64,000 nt of DNA from NCBI RefSeq assembly GCF_051622035.1, contig NC_135356.1:24210839-24274838 (forward strand), read 5' to 3'. A model generated the notes under the pieces. It was not told where the DNA came from. It saw only the letters and a list, made by a program, of their open reading frames with translations, and made no database searches. Made by a program: the position numbers and the translations under genes. Below, piece by piece: positions 1 through 12,490 of this stretch (positions are counted from its first letter, which is position 1; every line of letters begins with the position of its first letter). This DNA is from Arctopsyche grandis (Eukaryota > Arthropoda > Insecta > Trichoptera > Hydropsychidae).

Positions 1-2116
1 ATAAAAGCACGATTTTGTATGAAAATCAGTATTTGAAATTGAAATTTCGAATTTAGAAAATTTAGAAAAGTAACGATGCGCGTTCCGGCTTTCATAAAAA
101 GTACCGGTACATCGCTCCGTCTCCACTACACCACTGGTGCACGCTCAGCAAAGATTCAAAGTCAAACATTCTCTGTACAGTTTTGGATAGAGCTAAACCT
201 ATGGAAACCAGCTTTTTCATCAAGCTATTACACCAATTCGCAAAATTGACAATTTCGTGACATATGCCAGAACTATTTTGCTCATCTCAGTAGCTGAGCA
301 AAGCAGATAGTGGCACCTTTCTGGTGATTTTTTTCTTTGACTAAACCAAATGATGATTTGCGTTTAACACCGTACGTATGTACATCCATATATTTCTTCG
401 ATGTGTTGACCCGTCTGTTTATAAATCGAGTATGTATGTATAATGTATACAAACCATGATATATTCCCGTGCTTTGAAGTGGTATACACTTTACCAATCT
501 GTAACCCTACTGATCACTTTCATTCGAGAGATGTTTACACGCGTAGACGTGTTTATTTATTATTATCCGCTGTAATTGTAACTTGAAATTATGCGTGTCG
601 TGACCGAAACATTTCAGATATGTATGTGTCGTCTAACTTGGGTGCTAGAGATTATGTTATCACTTATCAGACGAACGTTATTCGAATTTCATGTTACTCG
701 TCAATTTGGCCACTGTCATATTACTGGGTTGGGTTGTGTGATATCCAAGATGGTCTTCTCTATCGATTTTTCTATATTAATTCCAATTTAGTCTACTTCC
801 TGTCCTAGTGTGTAAAAATAGATTGTGTGGGGCAGCGATGGCTAATATGTAGTTATCGTGCCAAGCTTCGCGTAAAAATCGTTCATTTTGAAGCTTCAGT
901 CAATTTTGAATATGATTATATGAGTAAGCCATTTCCTGATCGTAATCCACCTCAGAATTTTCATATGTATGTACATATGCACATTTTCATTTGCTCGGCG
1001 TTTCTCGGGCATGTGATAGTTGAATTGAGCTTTTGTTGAAAACTTCATAGTTTAAGCTAGATTTTCATGATTTTTTTATATAATAAATGATGCATGGCAC
1101 GTGAAACGTCGACAAGTTCTATATTTCTTCAAATATAAGATACAAGTATACAATTTTACCGAAAACACTCCAGGAGGTAGTTTTGGGAAGGCACGCCACA
1201 TTTTTTTAACCGACAAACCCTAGTAAATTTCTATTGATTAGCAGTCCTGCAAAATCGAATAAAACCAAAAAGAATTTTTGTTTTTAATTGAATTTAATAG
1301 TTGAGCTTTGCGCGACTTTGTCGTGTTTTATCTATCGATATACCTTAAGTTTCTTTGGCTACGCATCGCTATGCGGCGATTGTTTTTCGCATTTGCGAAT
1401 TTCCTGTGACGTCATAACGAACGCGGCCCCACCCGAATGGGGGTGTGGGTTTTTCTGCACTAATTCAGGGCTATTGCCGTGTTTTCGGCCCGGGGCTATA
1501 ATAACGTAAACAATTTTCGGATCCTCCGTTGTTAACACGTACTAATTTATATAATATACCGCCATGTTATGAGTATGTACATACATACGTATATTTACTT
1601 CTAAGTTAATCGATCGAGGCTTAGACGCAGTTTATATGCAATTTGTGTATGACGTGAAGTCGTAAAAAAAGAGAATTTAATATTTCGTAACAAGATTGTT
1701 GACGCCTGGTGAGCCCGAATTTGTTAGTGTTCAATCTCGCAAAGTAATCTCGTTAAAAATTTGGAAACTGGTGTATATGTGTATTTTTAATATAATAGTT
1801 TGCCAAAAGTTCGAGACTCGTTATATTGAGTTTCTAACGTACATTATTTTTGTGTTTATGACATAATAAATTCATTTGAATGCGCGCTTTCATCGCTTTT
1901 ATTATTTTATATCTTGTAGTTATTACAATGTAATATAACCAGGTGGCTTGACCGTCGTACGACGGTTTACGATGGAATTTGCATTTATATAAAAGTTCTC
2001 GTTAAATAAAATCTATTTTTTACAAGGTTTTGTTATGAGTGGTTTTGTCTGAAAATTTAGTTTATGCAAATTATACCTAATGATAGTGAGTAATAAGTAA
2101 GCATTTCGTAACAAAG
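1..2116. other. Non-coding stretch, no gene recognised
   Basis: No reading frame here shows a recognisable family or coding-like composition. The sequence is AT-rich with short microsatellites. Positions 1093-1215 resemble a dispersed repeat also seen at about 12300-12490, 14775-14990 and 52590-52690 (shared TTTCTTCAAATAT core followed by an ACCGAAAAC-like stretch). A perfect 16-bp palindrome lies at 1951-1966. If the Ogt 5' exons lie left of the window, this is Ogt intron. Confidence 0.5.
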
Positions 2117-2377
2117 GTGGATATTCATCTGCAGCCGCTCAGCATCCACTGCTGGATGAAGGCCTCTCCAACACGCTTCCGCTCGTCTCTGTTTTGCGCA
2201 ACTCTCACCCATCTCAACCCATACATTTTCTTAACTTCGTTTACCCATCTTCCCTGCGGCCTTCCTCTTACCCTTTTGCATTTTCTCGGGTACAAATCTA
2301 GTACTTCTTCTGTCCACCTTTCGTCCATTCTTCTAGGCACGTGGCCCGCCCATTGCCATTTCAATCTCTCGGCCTAA
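2117..2377 (-). mobile_element. RTE-like LINE, 3' end of RT-endonuclease ORF
   Basis: On the minus strand the frame reads as the C-terminal tail of the insect RTE-type endonuclease/reverse-transcriptase ORF. It has a W-GHV-R segment, then RGRPQGRW, then a [20 protein letters not shown] block. Only this tail is present, as expected for a 5'-truncated LINE insertion. The same tail recurs at 32090-32256 (+) and 35917-36240 (-), and in more decayed form at 21600-21870 (-). It is a retrotransposon fragment, not a host gene. Confidence 0.8.
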
Positions 2378-3406
2378 GTGTCAACGTCAACTCGGTACTA
2401 CGCCGTGTTTTTGAAACCAAAATTGATTTACATCAATTTCATTAAAATACATATTAAAAACGATCAATAAAATTCAATTATCGCACTAAGGTGAATTAAA
2501 ATAGTCACTTGACAATATTGTGTTCCGCAAATAAACCTTTCAAATACAACAGATGTCCAATGTTCATTTAAAAGAGATGTGTTTTATTTGAAAAAAATCA
2601 CATGCTGTATGTTGGTTCACTCTTTATATACACATATTTACATATATGGAGCATGAGGCTGAATGCACAATGAAGCTATGCGAGGAGAAGTTATTGAATT
2701 GAATCGGGAGCTATTGAATCGAATACGCTTTGGATCCATATAATTTTGACGTGCCTTGTATGTATCAATGCTTTTTATGAATTTTTAAAGGCATTCTAAA
2801 CCATTGTCACATGGATGTGAACCGTTTTTTCAAAGTATTCGAACAGGAACTGTCAACTTTTTCTTTTGAATAATCGCGAATCACCTAGCGTTTGTCTGCA
2901 AAAGGGGACAGGGGGGGGGGGTAGGTGTGACGGTTTTGGCTCTGGCAGTGGAAATTTTTGAAATTGTCTTTGTTCATCCGCTTACTCATACATATGTAGT
3001 TTTGCCTTGAAAAACTTTGCGGGTTTATAAAGTTAAAGAAGCTGCGTTTCGTCGTAGGTAGTCATCGGATATAGTATATATATGCGATTCCCCTTTTTAA
3101 CCAAGTGCCTAATTTTAGAGCGCGACACGCTTACAAAATTCACCAGATTTGCTGACCACGGTCACCGACACCCATCTTATTCGGTCAAAATAACTTTCAA
3201 TATGAATGTGAGCCCAAGCGACTTGTGTACAACGAATACTACATGTGTATTCTATTCGGACAGCCAATGGGGATGATTTCTGGGTCTTAGATATCAGATT
3301 ATCATCGGGTTTACTTTAAAAACTGCCTTTTTGTAAAAAATGTATTTTAGTCAATATTTTTTTTCACTGCGGATTTCGTAGCTTGAGACTTATGTAAAAT
3401 GGGTGT
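2378..3406. other. Non-coding stretch
   Basis: AT-rich DNA with a G homopolymer near 2910-2922. No coding frame or repeat family is recognised. Confidence 0.4.
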
Positions 3407-3783
3407 CACGACAAATCACTCACGGACTTAACACTCAATGTAAAGCATTGTCAAAATTTTTCAATATAAAGCATTGTCAAAAAAACGAAAATGGGTAATA
3501 CACTCTGTTGTCGTCACTAGGGATTACAATACCGAAAGTACCGATACCGGTGGTATCGGTATTTGACCGAAAACAAGTTTTTGGTACTACCGGTACTATA
3601 AACTAAATAAAAGCTTTTGAAAATCCGCAGATTTATCAAAATAATTGATCTGACTTTTACAAACGATTGCAGCGATCATAATTTACACGTTAATTTGAAC
3701 TCTATATGATTTGATACAGGTGTCATTGCATCGACCAAAAACTATGAACCGTTGAGTGTTAAGTCCGTGAGTGATTTGTCGCG
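3407..3783. mobile_element. MITE with ~33-bp terminal inverted repeats
   Basis: The left end (3407-3441) reads CACGACAAATCACTCACGGA and continues ACTTAACACTCAA. The right end (3752-3783) is its near-perfect reverse complement. The 377-bp interior has no ORF and carries an internal palindromic patch around GATACCGGTGGTATC (near 3541-3560). I could not see a clear target-site duplication, so the superfamily is open. Confidence 0.75.
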
Positions 3784-4829
3784 GAACCTGTAAAATTTAC
3801 ATGCTATCGCATTCACTCCCCACTCGACCCGCGATAGCCAATTACATGTCGTTTCAGTTTCGCATTGCATTTTGGTCAAGAAATACAACATTGTTCGTGC
3901 GTATAGCGGTCGGTAGAATTTGACTTTTATATTTTTTGTTAGTTTTGAGTTCGTGTTTAATATTTTGAAATATTTACATTAATAAAATTTTAATATAAAA
4001 TACGTAAGTTGTTGCTCGGTTCTCTTCCCATGCTACATCGGACCAAGTATATAGACCATTTTATATTTTGTATATTTTATATTTTATTCTACACCATCTT
4101 GCGCCCTCTTATCCAACCGATAGGATATTATACTTTTATATACCCTACAATTTCCGACACATCTGTCTCGTTCAACTCAAAGTATGCGTAATGGAATTCG
4201 TTTATCTCGCAACGCTTTATATGAAAAATCGACAGAATATATTCTGATCCTAACGAAATACCATACAAATGTCATACATTTGTTTTCTTTTAACACGAGA
4301 ATATTCCGCAACTTAGTTATCAAATTGTTTCGAGTCTACGATTCTATTGACTAGGCCACGAGTTATTAAATTTAATAAATAAAACAAAAGAATTTTTCAA
4401 TAGGAGGAAACTGAAGTTTCAATACTAGGAATAACGAAGGCAAAACCTTCGATAATTCTATCTATGTAAATCTCAAAATTATGTTGTCTCGCTTTCATCA
4501 GTCGGTCTCTCCTCAGTTACTTAAGATCTTGAATAACATTTTACTTTTAATTTTTACTAAGGATCTGTCAGATGATTCAACGTTTTTTGGAATACTCCAA
4601 ATATTCTTTTAATTTTCTGGTAAATCAAATCTACGACCGAATGGTCCATTTTTTGAAAATCTTCATTCAAAAACAAGAAAAATAGATTTGCATTTATTAA
4701 TTCATTCAAAATTCGCATTAACCCCCCCCTTTGAACGGCTATGTGTATGTATATATCATCCACACAACTAATGGAAATTGAAATTGGAATTATCATTTTT
4801 TATATATTCTACATATAATAGATATCGTA
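3784..4829. other. Non-coding stretch
   Basis: AT-rich DNA. The reading frames of 60-79 codons are AT-driven and match no family I know. No repeats recognised. Confidence 0.4.
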
Positions 4830-5045
4830 GCCACAGCATAGCTCACTAGTTAAGCCATTGTTTTCCAGTTGAAAATTCGAGGGCTCAAATCCCAGCCGGT
4901 TTTTTGGGAGACCGTCCTCTCGCTCCCTTTCTGGTGGGACGCATTGTGGCAACCTGTCAGGTCACATTGGTCATTATTTTGTTATTATTATTATCGTCTA
5001 TCCATTTATATAATGTATTTATTATAATAATAAATCAAATATAAA
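4830..5045 (+). repeat. tRNA-derived SINE
   Basis: The head has an RNA polymerase III A-box-like TAGCTCACTAGTTAAG and, about 40 bp later, a B-box-like GGCTCAAATCCC, followed by an unrelated body and an AT-rich tail of ATTATTATT repeats. There is no cloverleaf-quality tRNA, so this is a SINE rather than a tRNA gene. The body (GTGGGACGCATTGTGGCAAC) differs from the CAGCAGC-type SINEs elsewhere in the window. Confidence 0.7.
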
Positions 5046-5127
5046 TTTAATAGGAGGACCAAGAAGAAATCGTGTGTTTTATGAACAATATAAATTTTTA
5101 TTTTTTTTCTTTATTCTAAACACAAAT

Positions 5128-5660
5128 TTACAAAATATAATTACCGTCATTATTAACAACTATCTCCCATCTCTCTTCCAACTTTTCGATTCTCTTTTTG
5201 AAAAAATTGTTTGGTTTTGATTCGAAATACTCCACTAAGTGTTCTTCAACGTCTGTCGTATCTCTGAAACGTTTGTCTTTCAGACTGTACTCTAAAAATA
5301 TGACAACAATTTTTATTATCGACCCATTTTTCGTGTCCGGTCCCTATCTGGTGTAAAATGGGACGGTTTTTTTGTTTGTCTTGACAACAACGAACTGATA
5401 AGTGTTTCTCAGCGCGTCTTTGTTATCCGCAGAGTTCGTTCGGCATTCAAATACCCTTCCTATTTATCTTTCCGATGCTTTTTAAATGTAATTATATTGT
5501 TGACCGTAGAGATTTGAGTTTCTGCGACAATTCTTCAATACTTTGTCGGGGATCCGATTCGATTAACGATTTGAGCATATCTTCATCGAAATTTGAGGAT
5601 CGTCCCGATTTAGGTCAGTCCTTCAAGCTTCTGTCTGCCGATTTTAATCATTGAAATCAA
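5128..5660 (-). pseudogene. mariner transposase remnant, internally deleted
   Basis: Reading the minus strand from about 5650 downward gives a mariner N-terminal helix-turn-helix block (SGRSSNFDEDMLKSLIES, then RQSIEELSQKL). Farther on there is a TGHEKWV-like block matching the first catalytic motif (TGDEKW in active mariners). The sequence then jumps to the C-terminal end (VEEHLVEYFESKPNNF, RIEKLEERWE, NDGNYIL, stop at 5128). The middle of the transposase, including the later catalytic Asp motifs, is missing and there are several frameshifts. The copy is dead. Terminal repeats were not identified. Confidence 0.8.
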
Positions 5661-5900
5661 AATTGACATCTTCGAACAGTTAGCACTTCGCAATTCACGT
5701 CTATAATTACTTTAGTTGATTTGCTAGGGTTTAAGCCCTGATCAAAATAAAGCAGCATACTATTCGTGTTCGTCAGTTTCGGGCTTTGACATTTTACCCC
5801 TGTCAATAAAATACAATATGTATATTAAACTAAAGTAACGTAAAAAAAAAAACACTTACATATATACCTGACCGTGTCTGAACATAAACTGAGCTCAAAC

Positions 5901-6090
5901 GGTGACCGGAAAAATGCACTTGAGATAGTTGCACTCTCGAGACATCCAAACATTCGAAGACGCTCAAGGAGATGCTAACCCTTTTCTGTGGAATTCTATT
6001 GCGTAAGTTCTTTTTGTGCGCCTTTGGAAATTAGGACTACGCGAAACTGCGCCACCATTCCGTGCAATTTAGTGCATTTTTCCGGGAACC
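5901..6090. mobile_element. MITE with 9-bp target duplication (MULE-like)
   Basis: The 190-bp element has 19-bp terminal inverted repeats, GGTGACCGGAAAAATGCAC at left against GGTTCCCGGAAAAATGCAC from the right end (two mismatches). It is flanked by an exact 9-bp direct repeat AGCTCAAAC at 5892-5900 and 6091-6099. A 9-bp duplication is typical of the Mutator superfamily. There is no ORF inside. Confidence 0.8.
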
Positions 6091-6099
6091 AGCTCAAAC

Positions 6100-6940
6100 A
6101 TCGGTTCATAAAAAATATTTTTTCAATGCAATCTGTATCCGTCATTTAGAAATGCACACATTTTTTTAAATGCGCATTTATTTATAAACTGGACGTTTAA
6201 ATTGTTCCCCCTTTTACTAACCTCTTCTTAGTTCTGAATCGAATTGTCGTTTTTTGTTCTTATCCGATCGTTTTCAAACTTTGCCATTTTGCTCGGTTTG
6301 ATCATCAATATAAGTGGAAATTACCATGGTGAAAAATAATCGTAATAGATACGTTTGAAAATACTGCATCTTCCTTCACGGTGACCTCTATCGTTGACGG
6401 TGATGTCTATCGTCCTCACTAAAGGGCGGACCGGAGGCGTGCTTTTTCCAGGAATCAGGGCGTTTTGGGTCTATTTACAAAGCTAGAGTGCAAAAAAAAG
6501 GTTCTTCATAAAATTGAACAACGAACGGTACGCTTCCAGTCCTACCTCTAGCCCACACTGTTCTGATCGTTTTTTCCCTTTTCGCACCCCTCTCTCTATG
6601 GCAGATTGAGCACTTTGCCATACTCATGATCAAAGTTTACGGAGAGAATTGGTGATTTCTTAATTAGGTTTTTTTTTATATATTGTCTTAATTTTATTAT
6701 GTATTGACTCTGGACGTGCCGATTCTGACGCGAAATGCTACTGATCGAAATGGGGTGTAAGAGACAGCATGTTCGTTTCACCCAAGTGTCTTCCTACAGC
6801 GGATGGAATCGAGCTCCGTTCGCTGTGGAGTCCTGACTTTTTTTCTTGCGGGTTTTCCTCTCGTTTCGACTTTCTTTGGTTTGAAGTTTTCGATCAGTGA
6901 GCAGGTCCGTAGGGATGATGACTCATTGATGAGGATCAGT
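6100..6940. other. Non-coding stretch
   Basis: No gene. A block at about 6715-6785 (CGAAATGGGGTG, then GACAGCAT-TTCGTTT) is shared with about 11955-12005, so a small dispersed repeat is present. Otherwise unremarkable. Confidence 0.4.
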
Positions 6941-7249
6941 TGACAGTGGCGTGCGTAGGGCTAGTTCGGGCAGGTGGTGACCCGGGCTCGCGAGATGAGC
7001 CAGCGTCTCCCGGCCGTGATCGATAGAGGCGCTGGAGCGGGAAGAGGGGGAGGAACAGCGGCAATGCGGGGGCGGCCACGATGTGGGGGCGCCAGTGTCA
7101 GTGTTGGGTGCGCGGCGCGCGCGTGTGCGCCCCATGGAGTACCAATGCGTAGTCGTCTACACCGTTATCGGGATAAACAAGCCGCGCGCCGCGCACCCCC
7201 CCGCACCCCCTGCCGGATGCCTTGCCTGGATCAAGAACAACATCAAAAG
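6941..7249 (+). promoter_or_regulatory. CpG-rich patch, possible promoter / first exon
   Basis: This is the only strongly GC- and CpG-rich stretch in the first 16 kb, with runs such as GTGCGCGGCGCGCGCGTGTG. On the + strand an open frame runs through it (ATG at 7134 gives MEYQCVVVYTVIGI) and meets a possible splice donor, AAAAG then GTACAC, at about 7250. The protein matches nothing I recognise. It could be a promoter with a 5' exon, possibly of Ogt or of an unseen gene. Strand and function are inference. Confidence 0.35.
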
Positions 7250-9216
7250 GTACACACGTGAATATGCTCGAAAAAAAAACTTTATCCACCTGTCACGTCC
7301 TTTCCGATGATGTTTACGAACCAGAACAGACATCTTTCCTGTCTGTCGATGTCCGCGTTTAAACTTTCTGTATAAGTTTTTCTTCCACTTTGATGTTTCT
7401 TTTTATATACATATATATAAATATATCTTCTTGTTTTTTTAAATTTTATCGGCGGACAAGTTGCTTTTGTCCACAAAAATGGTTCACTATTGTCAACTTT
7501 TTTTTGCTCTCTCACTTTGTAGGACAATAATAATTGACACAATAGCGAAGCATATTGTTGTGGGTTAAATCATAAGTCTGTTTATAATACATATGTACAT
7601 ACAATTACTTCATTTTAATATAATAATTGTGTACACGCTGGCGTTTCTCGACTTCTCGAATCTTGTGTATATTTCGACTACCTTTAGATCCGAGTTGAAT
7701 CGTATCAAATTGAGTAATTTTTATTGGCCCACTACTGAACGAATGATCATTGTCTTATTTATGTATGATGTTCTCTCATTTTAATGTTTAAAATATTTTG
7801 ATTATGCCGTCTTTACGATAGTATGGATGCTTGACCTTGACCTTTTTGCTGACTATCAGTAGTTTTAGGTGAAGAAGCAAATCTGTGGTTGATTTGCTTT
7901 TTCACATTCATTGTTATTCATTGTTCGCTTATATTACCATGCGGTGTAATTGGAATCTAAATATTTTCCTTTATGTTTATATCTTTTTTGTTTCATTCTA
8001 TTGCTTTCTTTTCATATTTTTATTCTGTATGTGTGCCATTAAAATACAATTGAATAATATATGTGGCGTTATATTTGAAAGTGGCGGAAGTTCAATTTTC
8101 AATTCCAAAAACACTATTCTTTGACTTAATTCACAAATTTTTATCACTTATTTTAATTCGATATGTCTAGAATCTCGGAAAAGCAGAATAAACCTATTGC
8201 AGTCCACCATTTATTTTTAAATATTGTCAAACGCAAAATATCAATTTAATGTTTTGCGAAATATTTCTCGAAATGAAGAAATATAATGGCCGATATTATC
8301 AAATCTTGTATACATAATTTTTATATTTAGCTCATTTAGAGTTTCTGTTGTTTGAGCTTTTTTTTCTTATAATGCCGCAATCACTAACATTATTAAAAAA
8401 TATTGTATGTAAAATAGATAATGATCACTGGATCGGTAAGTGCTATGGCGACTTGACTTGAGATGTACAATTTAAGAATAAAAATTTACCGTAATCTGTA
8501 GAATTTAGGAATAAAAATTTGAGAGGGTATTAATCATTGTAAATGGTTTTAAAACGTACAAAGCAATAAACTAATAACGTATTAAATTTTCTTTTTGATA
8601 TTGCAGACTTTATTTCATTATATTTAAATGTGTCCCTTTTATGTTTCTGGAAAAAGTTAGTATTTTCTTCTCTCCGTATAACAGCCTTTTATAGGGTTTG
8701 AATTTTCCAACTTTTTGTACGTCAAAGTACATAATTAAAAAAAGTTTTTTGTTTCGTATATAAATAAACCATTGTTACTCATGTTGTTGAAGTGGGAACT
8801 TCAACTGGTGACACGTTTTCTAAACACGAGAGAGACGCCAACGCAGATTCATTTTATATATTCGTCAAATTTCATACATGTGTCTGGCGAACCATTTTTG
8901 CATTTGCACAATATATGTACATACATACATACATACATAATTTGCGCATATTGAATAACTTGGCTATACACGACGATTGCAACTATTGCGAGCATGATCG
9001 AAATTTTTTTTAGCGTTTATATCAAACACATGTACACATTGTAACCAAATTTGATTTAGTACTTTCCTAATTCATAGTACTTATACCCGAAAAATTTACA
9101 TTTCTTTAATTTTGAAATTATATTATCGAAATAACAAAATCGGAATCCCATATTGTAATGCTTATGTTACATTTTTTTATTATTACATACATACATCATA
9201 TGTGCCATAACAGGAA
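7250..9216. other. Non-coding stretch
   Basis: AT-rich DNA with ACATACATACAT microsatellite near 8920-8940. Short ORFs are unrecognised and AT-driven. Confidence 0.4.
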
Positions 9217-9435
9217 TTACCTCAAGGTGACACATATGGTTATATTATTTGTGTACATAAGTACTAACAATTTTTCAAACACGACATTACATAAAATACA
9301 ATAAAGACATAGGAGACGGTCGATCTGTGTTTTAGTAATCACAAGATCTCGCCAGCAGCGTATTTGGCCGGGACTTGAACCCACGACCTCTCTATTGGTA
9401 TGCAATAGCTCTACCAGTGCACTACGCTGTGGCTG
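9217..9435 (-). repeat. tRNA-derived SINE
   Basis: On the minus strand the head at 9435-9340 carries an A-box-like TAGTGCACTGGTAGAGC and a B-box-like GGGTTCAAGTCCC, followed by a GCTGCTGGCGAGATC junction and an AT-rich 3' body. It is similar in architecture to the other SINEs in the window but has its own body. Confidence 0.65.
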
Positions 9436-10072
9436 TAGTATATATGTATATTTTAAATTTAAAAAATCAAATTGTGAATGACTTGTAAAGATGAAATGTA
9501 AAGTTCAATCTGACTCTTGGCATTTTAAAGGGGTTAAATATATTTTTGGATGATGTTTACTTACAATATACCAATCCATTAGTAAATACTTGGAATTTTT
9601 TTATGTCAATTATTATATTTGGTGCGGGATCAGACTTTTTCGTTTTGTCTTTTAGGATGGTAGGATAAGCTCAGAATTGCTTTTTGAATAATTAAAATCT
9701 TCTTTTAATCCCGAGCACTTCAAATTAATTAGGATCAAGTAGCCGACCTCTGGAAATTCACCGACTAATTAAACGGTAAACTGAGTCTTTAGAGTGCTAA
9801 ATCCTCAAACTGTTGACTGGCACGATTCGTTATATAAACACCTATGTAGATTAATTCCAATACTCTGATGAAAGTATTTTCCCTTCAATCTCGTATCCAA
9901 AATTGAATTGGAGTAGCAACGCCTTAATCAGATTATTCCAGAACGAATGTGTGTGTACATATGTATATTCTGCTCCTACTGAAGTCAACTTTTTACAGGT
10001 CGAACTCATTTATTTTCCCAGCCCTTTTTGGGTCTCCCTACCAGACTTTGTTTTTCGGTAACCTTTCTTTAA
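9436..10072. other. Non-coding stretch
   Basis: AT-rich DNA. No feature recognised. Confidence 0.4.
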
Positions 10073-10613
10073 TCCTTTGAAGTGCTGAAGTAATTTATGT
10101 TAAAAGCCCGCCACGCTAAAAATCTCACCCACATTTCCAATTGGAATTATGTATAAATTGTAATTAATACAAACAAACCCTAGATAACTACCGCCGACGA
10201 TTTCGAGTTTTGTAAAGGTGTGTTTAGACTCTCTTATATATCTTGCAACTATATACAATAAACACAAGTTTATTAATGAATGTATTTTTCCAAAACTAGT
10301 TCCATCTTCTTCATTGTTGTTAAAATGTAATGCTCACAATCTAAATGCCAAACCACAATCTAAAATCCTCAGCAGTGAGAGATTTCCATCGGGAAATTCT
10401 ACCATGGTTATAAATTCAGAAATTCCGGTGTGAATCAGTCTTTATAAACATTGACACGGATTACATGAACCATGTTCAATGCATTTTTCAAGGCTAAGCG
10501 GGTAGTATTCGTGTTTACTTTATACATGCTCAAAATACAACGCCTATCGGCGCTTTTCAGGTCCATGGACTTGTTGGCAAAACGCCAATCGGCGTTTTTC
10601 AGCATTGAAAGGG
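10073..10613. mobile_element. piggyBac-type MITE, copy A (TTAA-flanked)
   Basis: The element is bounded by TTAA at 10069-10072 and 10614-10617. Its ends are imperfect inverted repeats (TCCTTTGAAGTGCTGA at left, CCCTTTCAATGCTGA read from the right). The interior is clearly homologous to 28650-29221, for example the shared stretch TTCCAAAACTAGTTCCATCT. Near the right end a CGCC-ATCGGCG palindromic motif occurs twice. It has no transposase. TTAA targeting is characteristic of piggyBac. Confidence 0.8.
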
Positions 10614-10617
10614 TTAA

Positions 10618-12006
10618 GCATCCTGAGAACGTACCCTAACCGACTCATCTAGTTAAGCGATAATTTAATCAGGCTTTCGATCAGTTGTCGTTACATACGT
10701 AAATATTATCATTACTGTGGTTTGGTGATTGATTTCTTTGTATACATACGTACATACATAGATATATCGATTCATGTATTTAACTATTCATTCCATAATT
10801 TAATCTAATTTCTCATACAAGTGGTGTATAGGTAAGTGTACTGCGTACATATTACATAATAAATTACATACGTCGATCTAATGATACGTTACGGAAATTC
10901 AATACATGTCTGTATTTTGCTACTTAAGGTAATAAATAATTGATTGATTGCTTACACACACACACACACGGTTTTTGCCATTTAAAAAAATGGTTGCCGG
11001 GATCGTATTTGTTCCAGACTCTTTCGCACCCGGTGAGTACGTATTTACATATTTGCATAAATCAGTGAGCTATTGACATTCACATTGTTTGTTATGTATT
11101 GATTAAACTTGGTCTTATTCGTTCTCTCGAGTCCCGATCTTGATGGATGCTTTCTCTTTTCTGTTGTTTGAATCTCGATCCGAACAGCATCCGACCGAGA
11201 ACTTTTCTCCAAATTTCCCACTTCTCCGAACTATCGTTATGCCAAAGCGATATAATAAATACTGAATAAATTGGAATATTTGCGCATTTCTATTTTTGTC
11301 CCTGCGGAAATTTAACTCTTTCCACCCCATTCGCGAGCACGAACTCGAACGTGACCACATAATACGTACATATGTACATAGAACGATCATTTTCTATCCG
11401 AGTGCCACTTTAAAATCACAAAATGCACACTCAACCGCGATCAAACACACTCATCGACCCATTTAAGTATTCAAAGTGATTCACTTCACTGGGGAACTGT
11501 ACTCCAATACGTATTCCGAGCTCAAATCATAATTTTCAAGAATTAAACTATCAAATTAAAATTCTGTATAAGGTATTATTTACCTTTATGCACCGATCCT
11601 CGACAGTTTCGACTTTATCTCCTCAATTTCATTTGCCAACGAGTTGCCAGTGGAGAGTAGTAAAGTGGACTAGTAAAGGTGACCGCTCTCTCAGCAAATT
11701 GTCAATTTTATCGCTTTGATTGCTCGTAGTCGAAGCTTGAACTTTTATGTGCCGATTACTTTTAATTGCTATGTGGTTGGTTTACAAATAAAGTCTAGGA
11801 GTTGAAACTTAGACATTAGAAATAAAAGCTATTCCAAAGGTAATTTGATCGAAGTTGAGTTGGAATCATTTATACTCGGTCCGGTCTAGGAAGAGACTTA
11901 TCTATTATCTAGAGACTATCTCCTTCACCGTCTCTCGACCATTAGAACACTACGCGCGAAATGCCATTGGTCGAAATGGGGTGAAACGGACAGCATATTC
12001 GTTTTC
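10618..12006. other. Non-coding stretch
   Basis: AT-rich DNA with a (CA)n tract at about 10954-10969. A minus-strand frame at 11115-11390 (91 codons) matches nothing known to me. No gene supported. Confidence 0.4.
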
Positions 12007-12281
12007 GGGTGAAACCACACAGCGGTGAATGTGGCACGTGGCTTTTTTTTTTTTTTTAGATACTTTTAAAGGAGTGTCGGGCATTCATGGAATGCCCGGC
12101 ACGCCCCGCCCCACAATGACCCTCTGGACCTTTTTCGGTCAAATTGTATGCTTGTATTTATCCTTGCTTGACTTGACAGTGATCGATTACGGTGTATCCC
12201 ATATTTGAAGAAATGTAGGAGACCACCCACGGCGATGAGCCATGTACACGATGTGCCGTCCATCGCTGTGTGTTTTAGCCC
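12007..12281. mobile_element. PIF/Harbinger-like MITE, AAAACACACAGCG family
   Basis: The ends are imperfect inverted repeats: GGGTGAAACCACACAGCGGTG at left, and GGGCTAAAACACACAGCGATG read from the right. The right end abuts TTA (12282-12284). The same family at 32471-32821 has TTA on both sides. G-rich termini with a 3-bp TTA target fit PIF/Harbinger. No ORF. Confidence 0.7.
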
Positions 12282-12284
12282 TTA

Positions 12285-12490
12285 CCTACACCGGATGAAC
12301 AAAAATACACGGAATCGTACGGCATGGACGTGTTCCAGTTGGGAAGGGCGTTTCTTCAGCTCATTTTAATTCGTACGATCTTATTATTTCGAAAAGTTTC
12401 TTCAAATATGGGAATCACTGTCAATACAAGTATAAAATATCACCAAAAACATTTCAGAGGGGTTAGTTTTGGGAAGATCACGTGCAAAAT
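12285..12490. repeat. Dispersed repeat, TTTCTTCAAATATGGGA family
   Basis: Contains CGTACGATCTTATTATTTCGA, then TTTCTTCAAATATGGGAATC, then AATATCACC-AAAAC and GGGGTTAGTTTTGGGAAG. Related stretches lie at 14775-14990 (CGTACGATCTCTTGATTTCGA), 52590-52690 and 1093-1215. No terminal repeats were resolved, so the class is unknown. Confidence 0.5.

Noticed and set aside
2125..2364. Possible small host protein with Arg/Lys-rich sequence
   Set aside because: It is the C-terminal tail of an RTE-like LINE ORF and recurs several times in the window.
4840..4910. tRNA gene
   Set aside because: It has A- and B-box-like motifs but no complete cloverleaf, and is followed by a SINE body; the same holds at 9340-9435, 13430-13500, 36700-36790 and 39830-39910.
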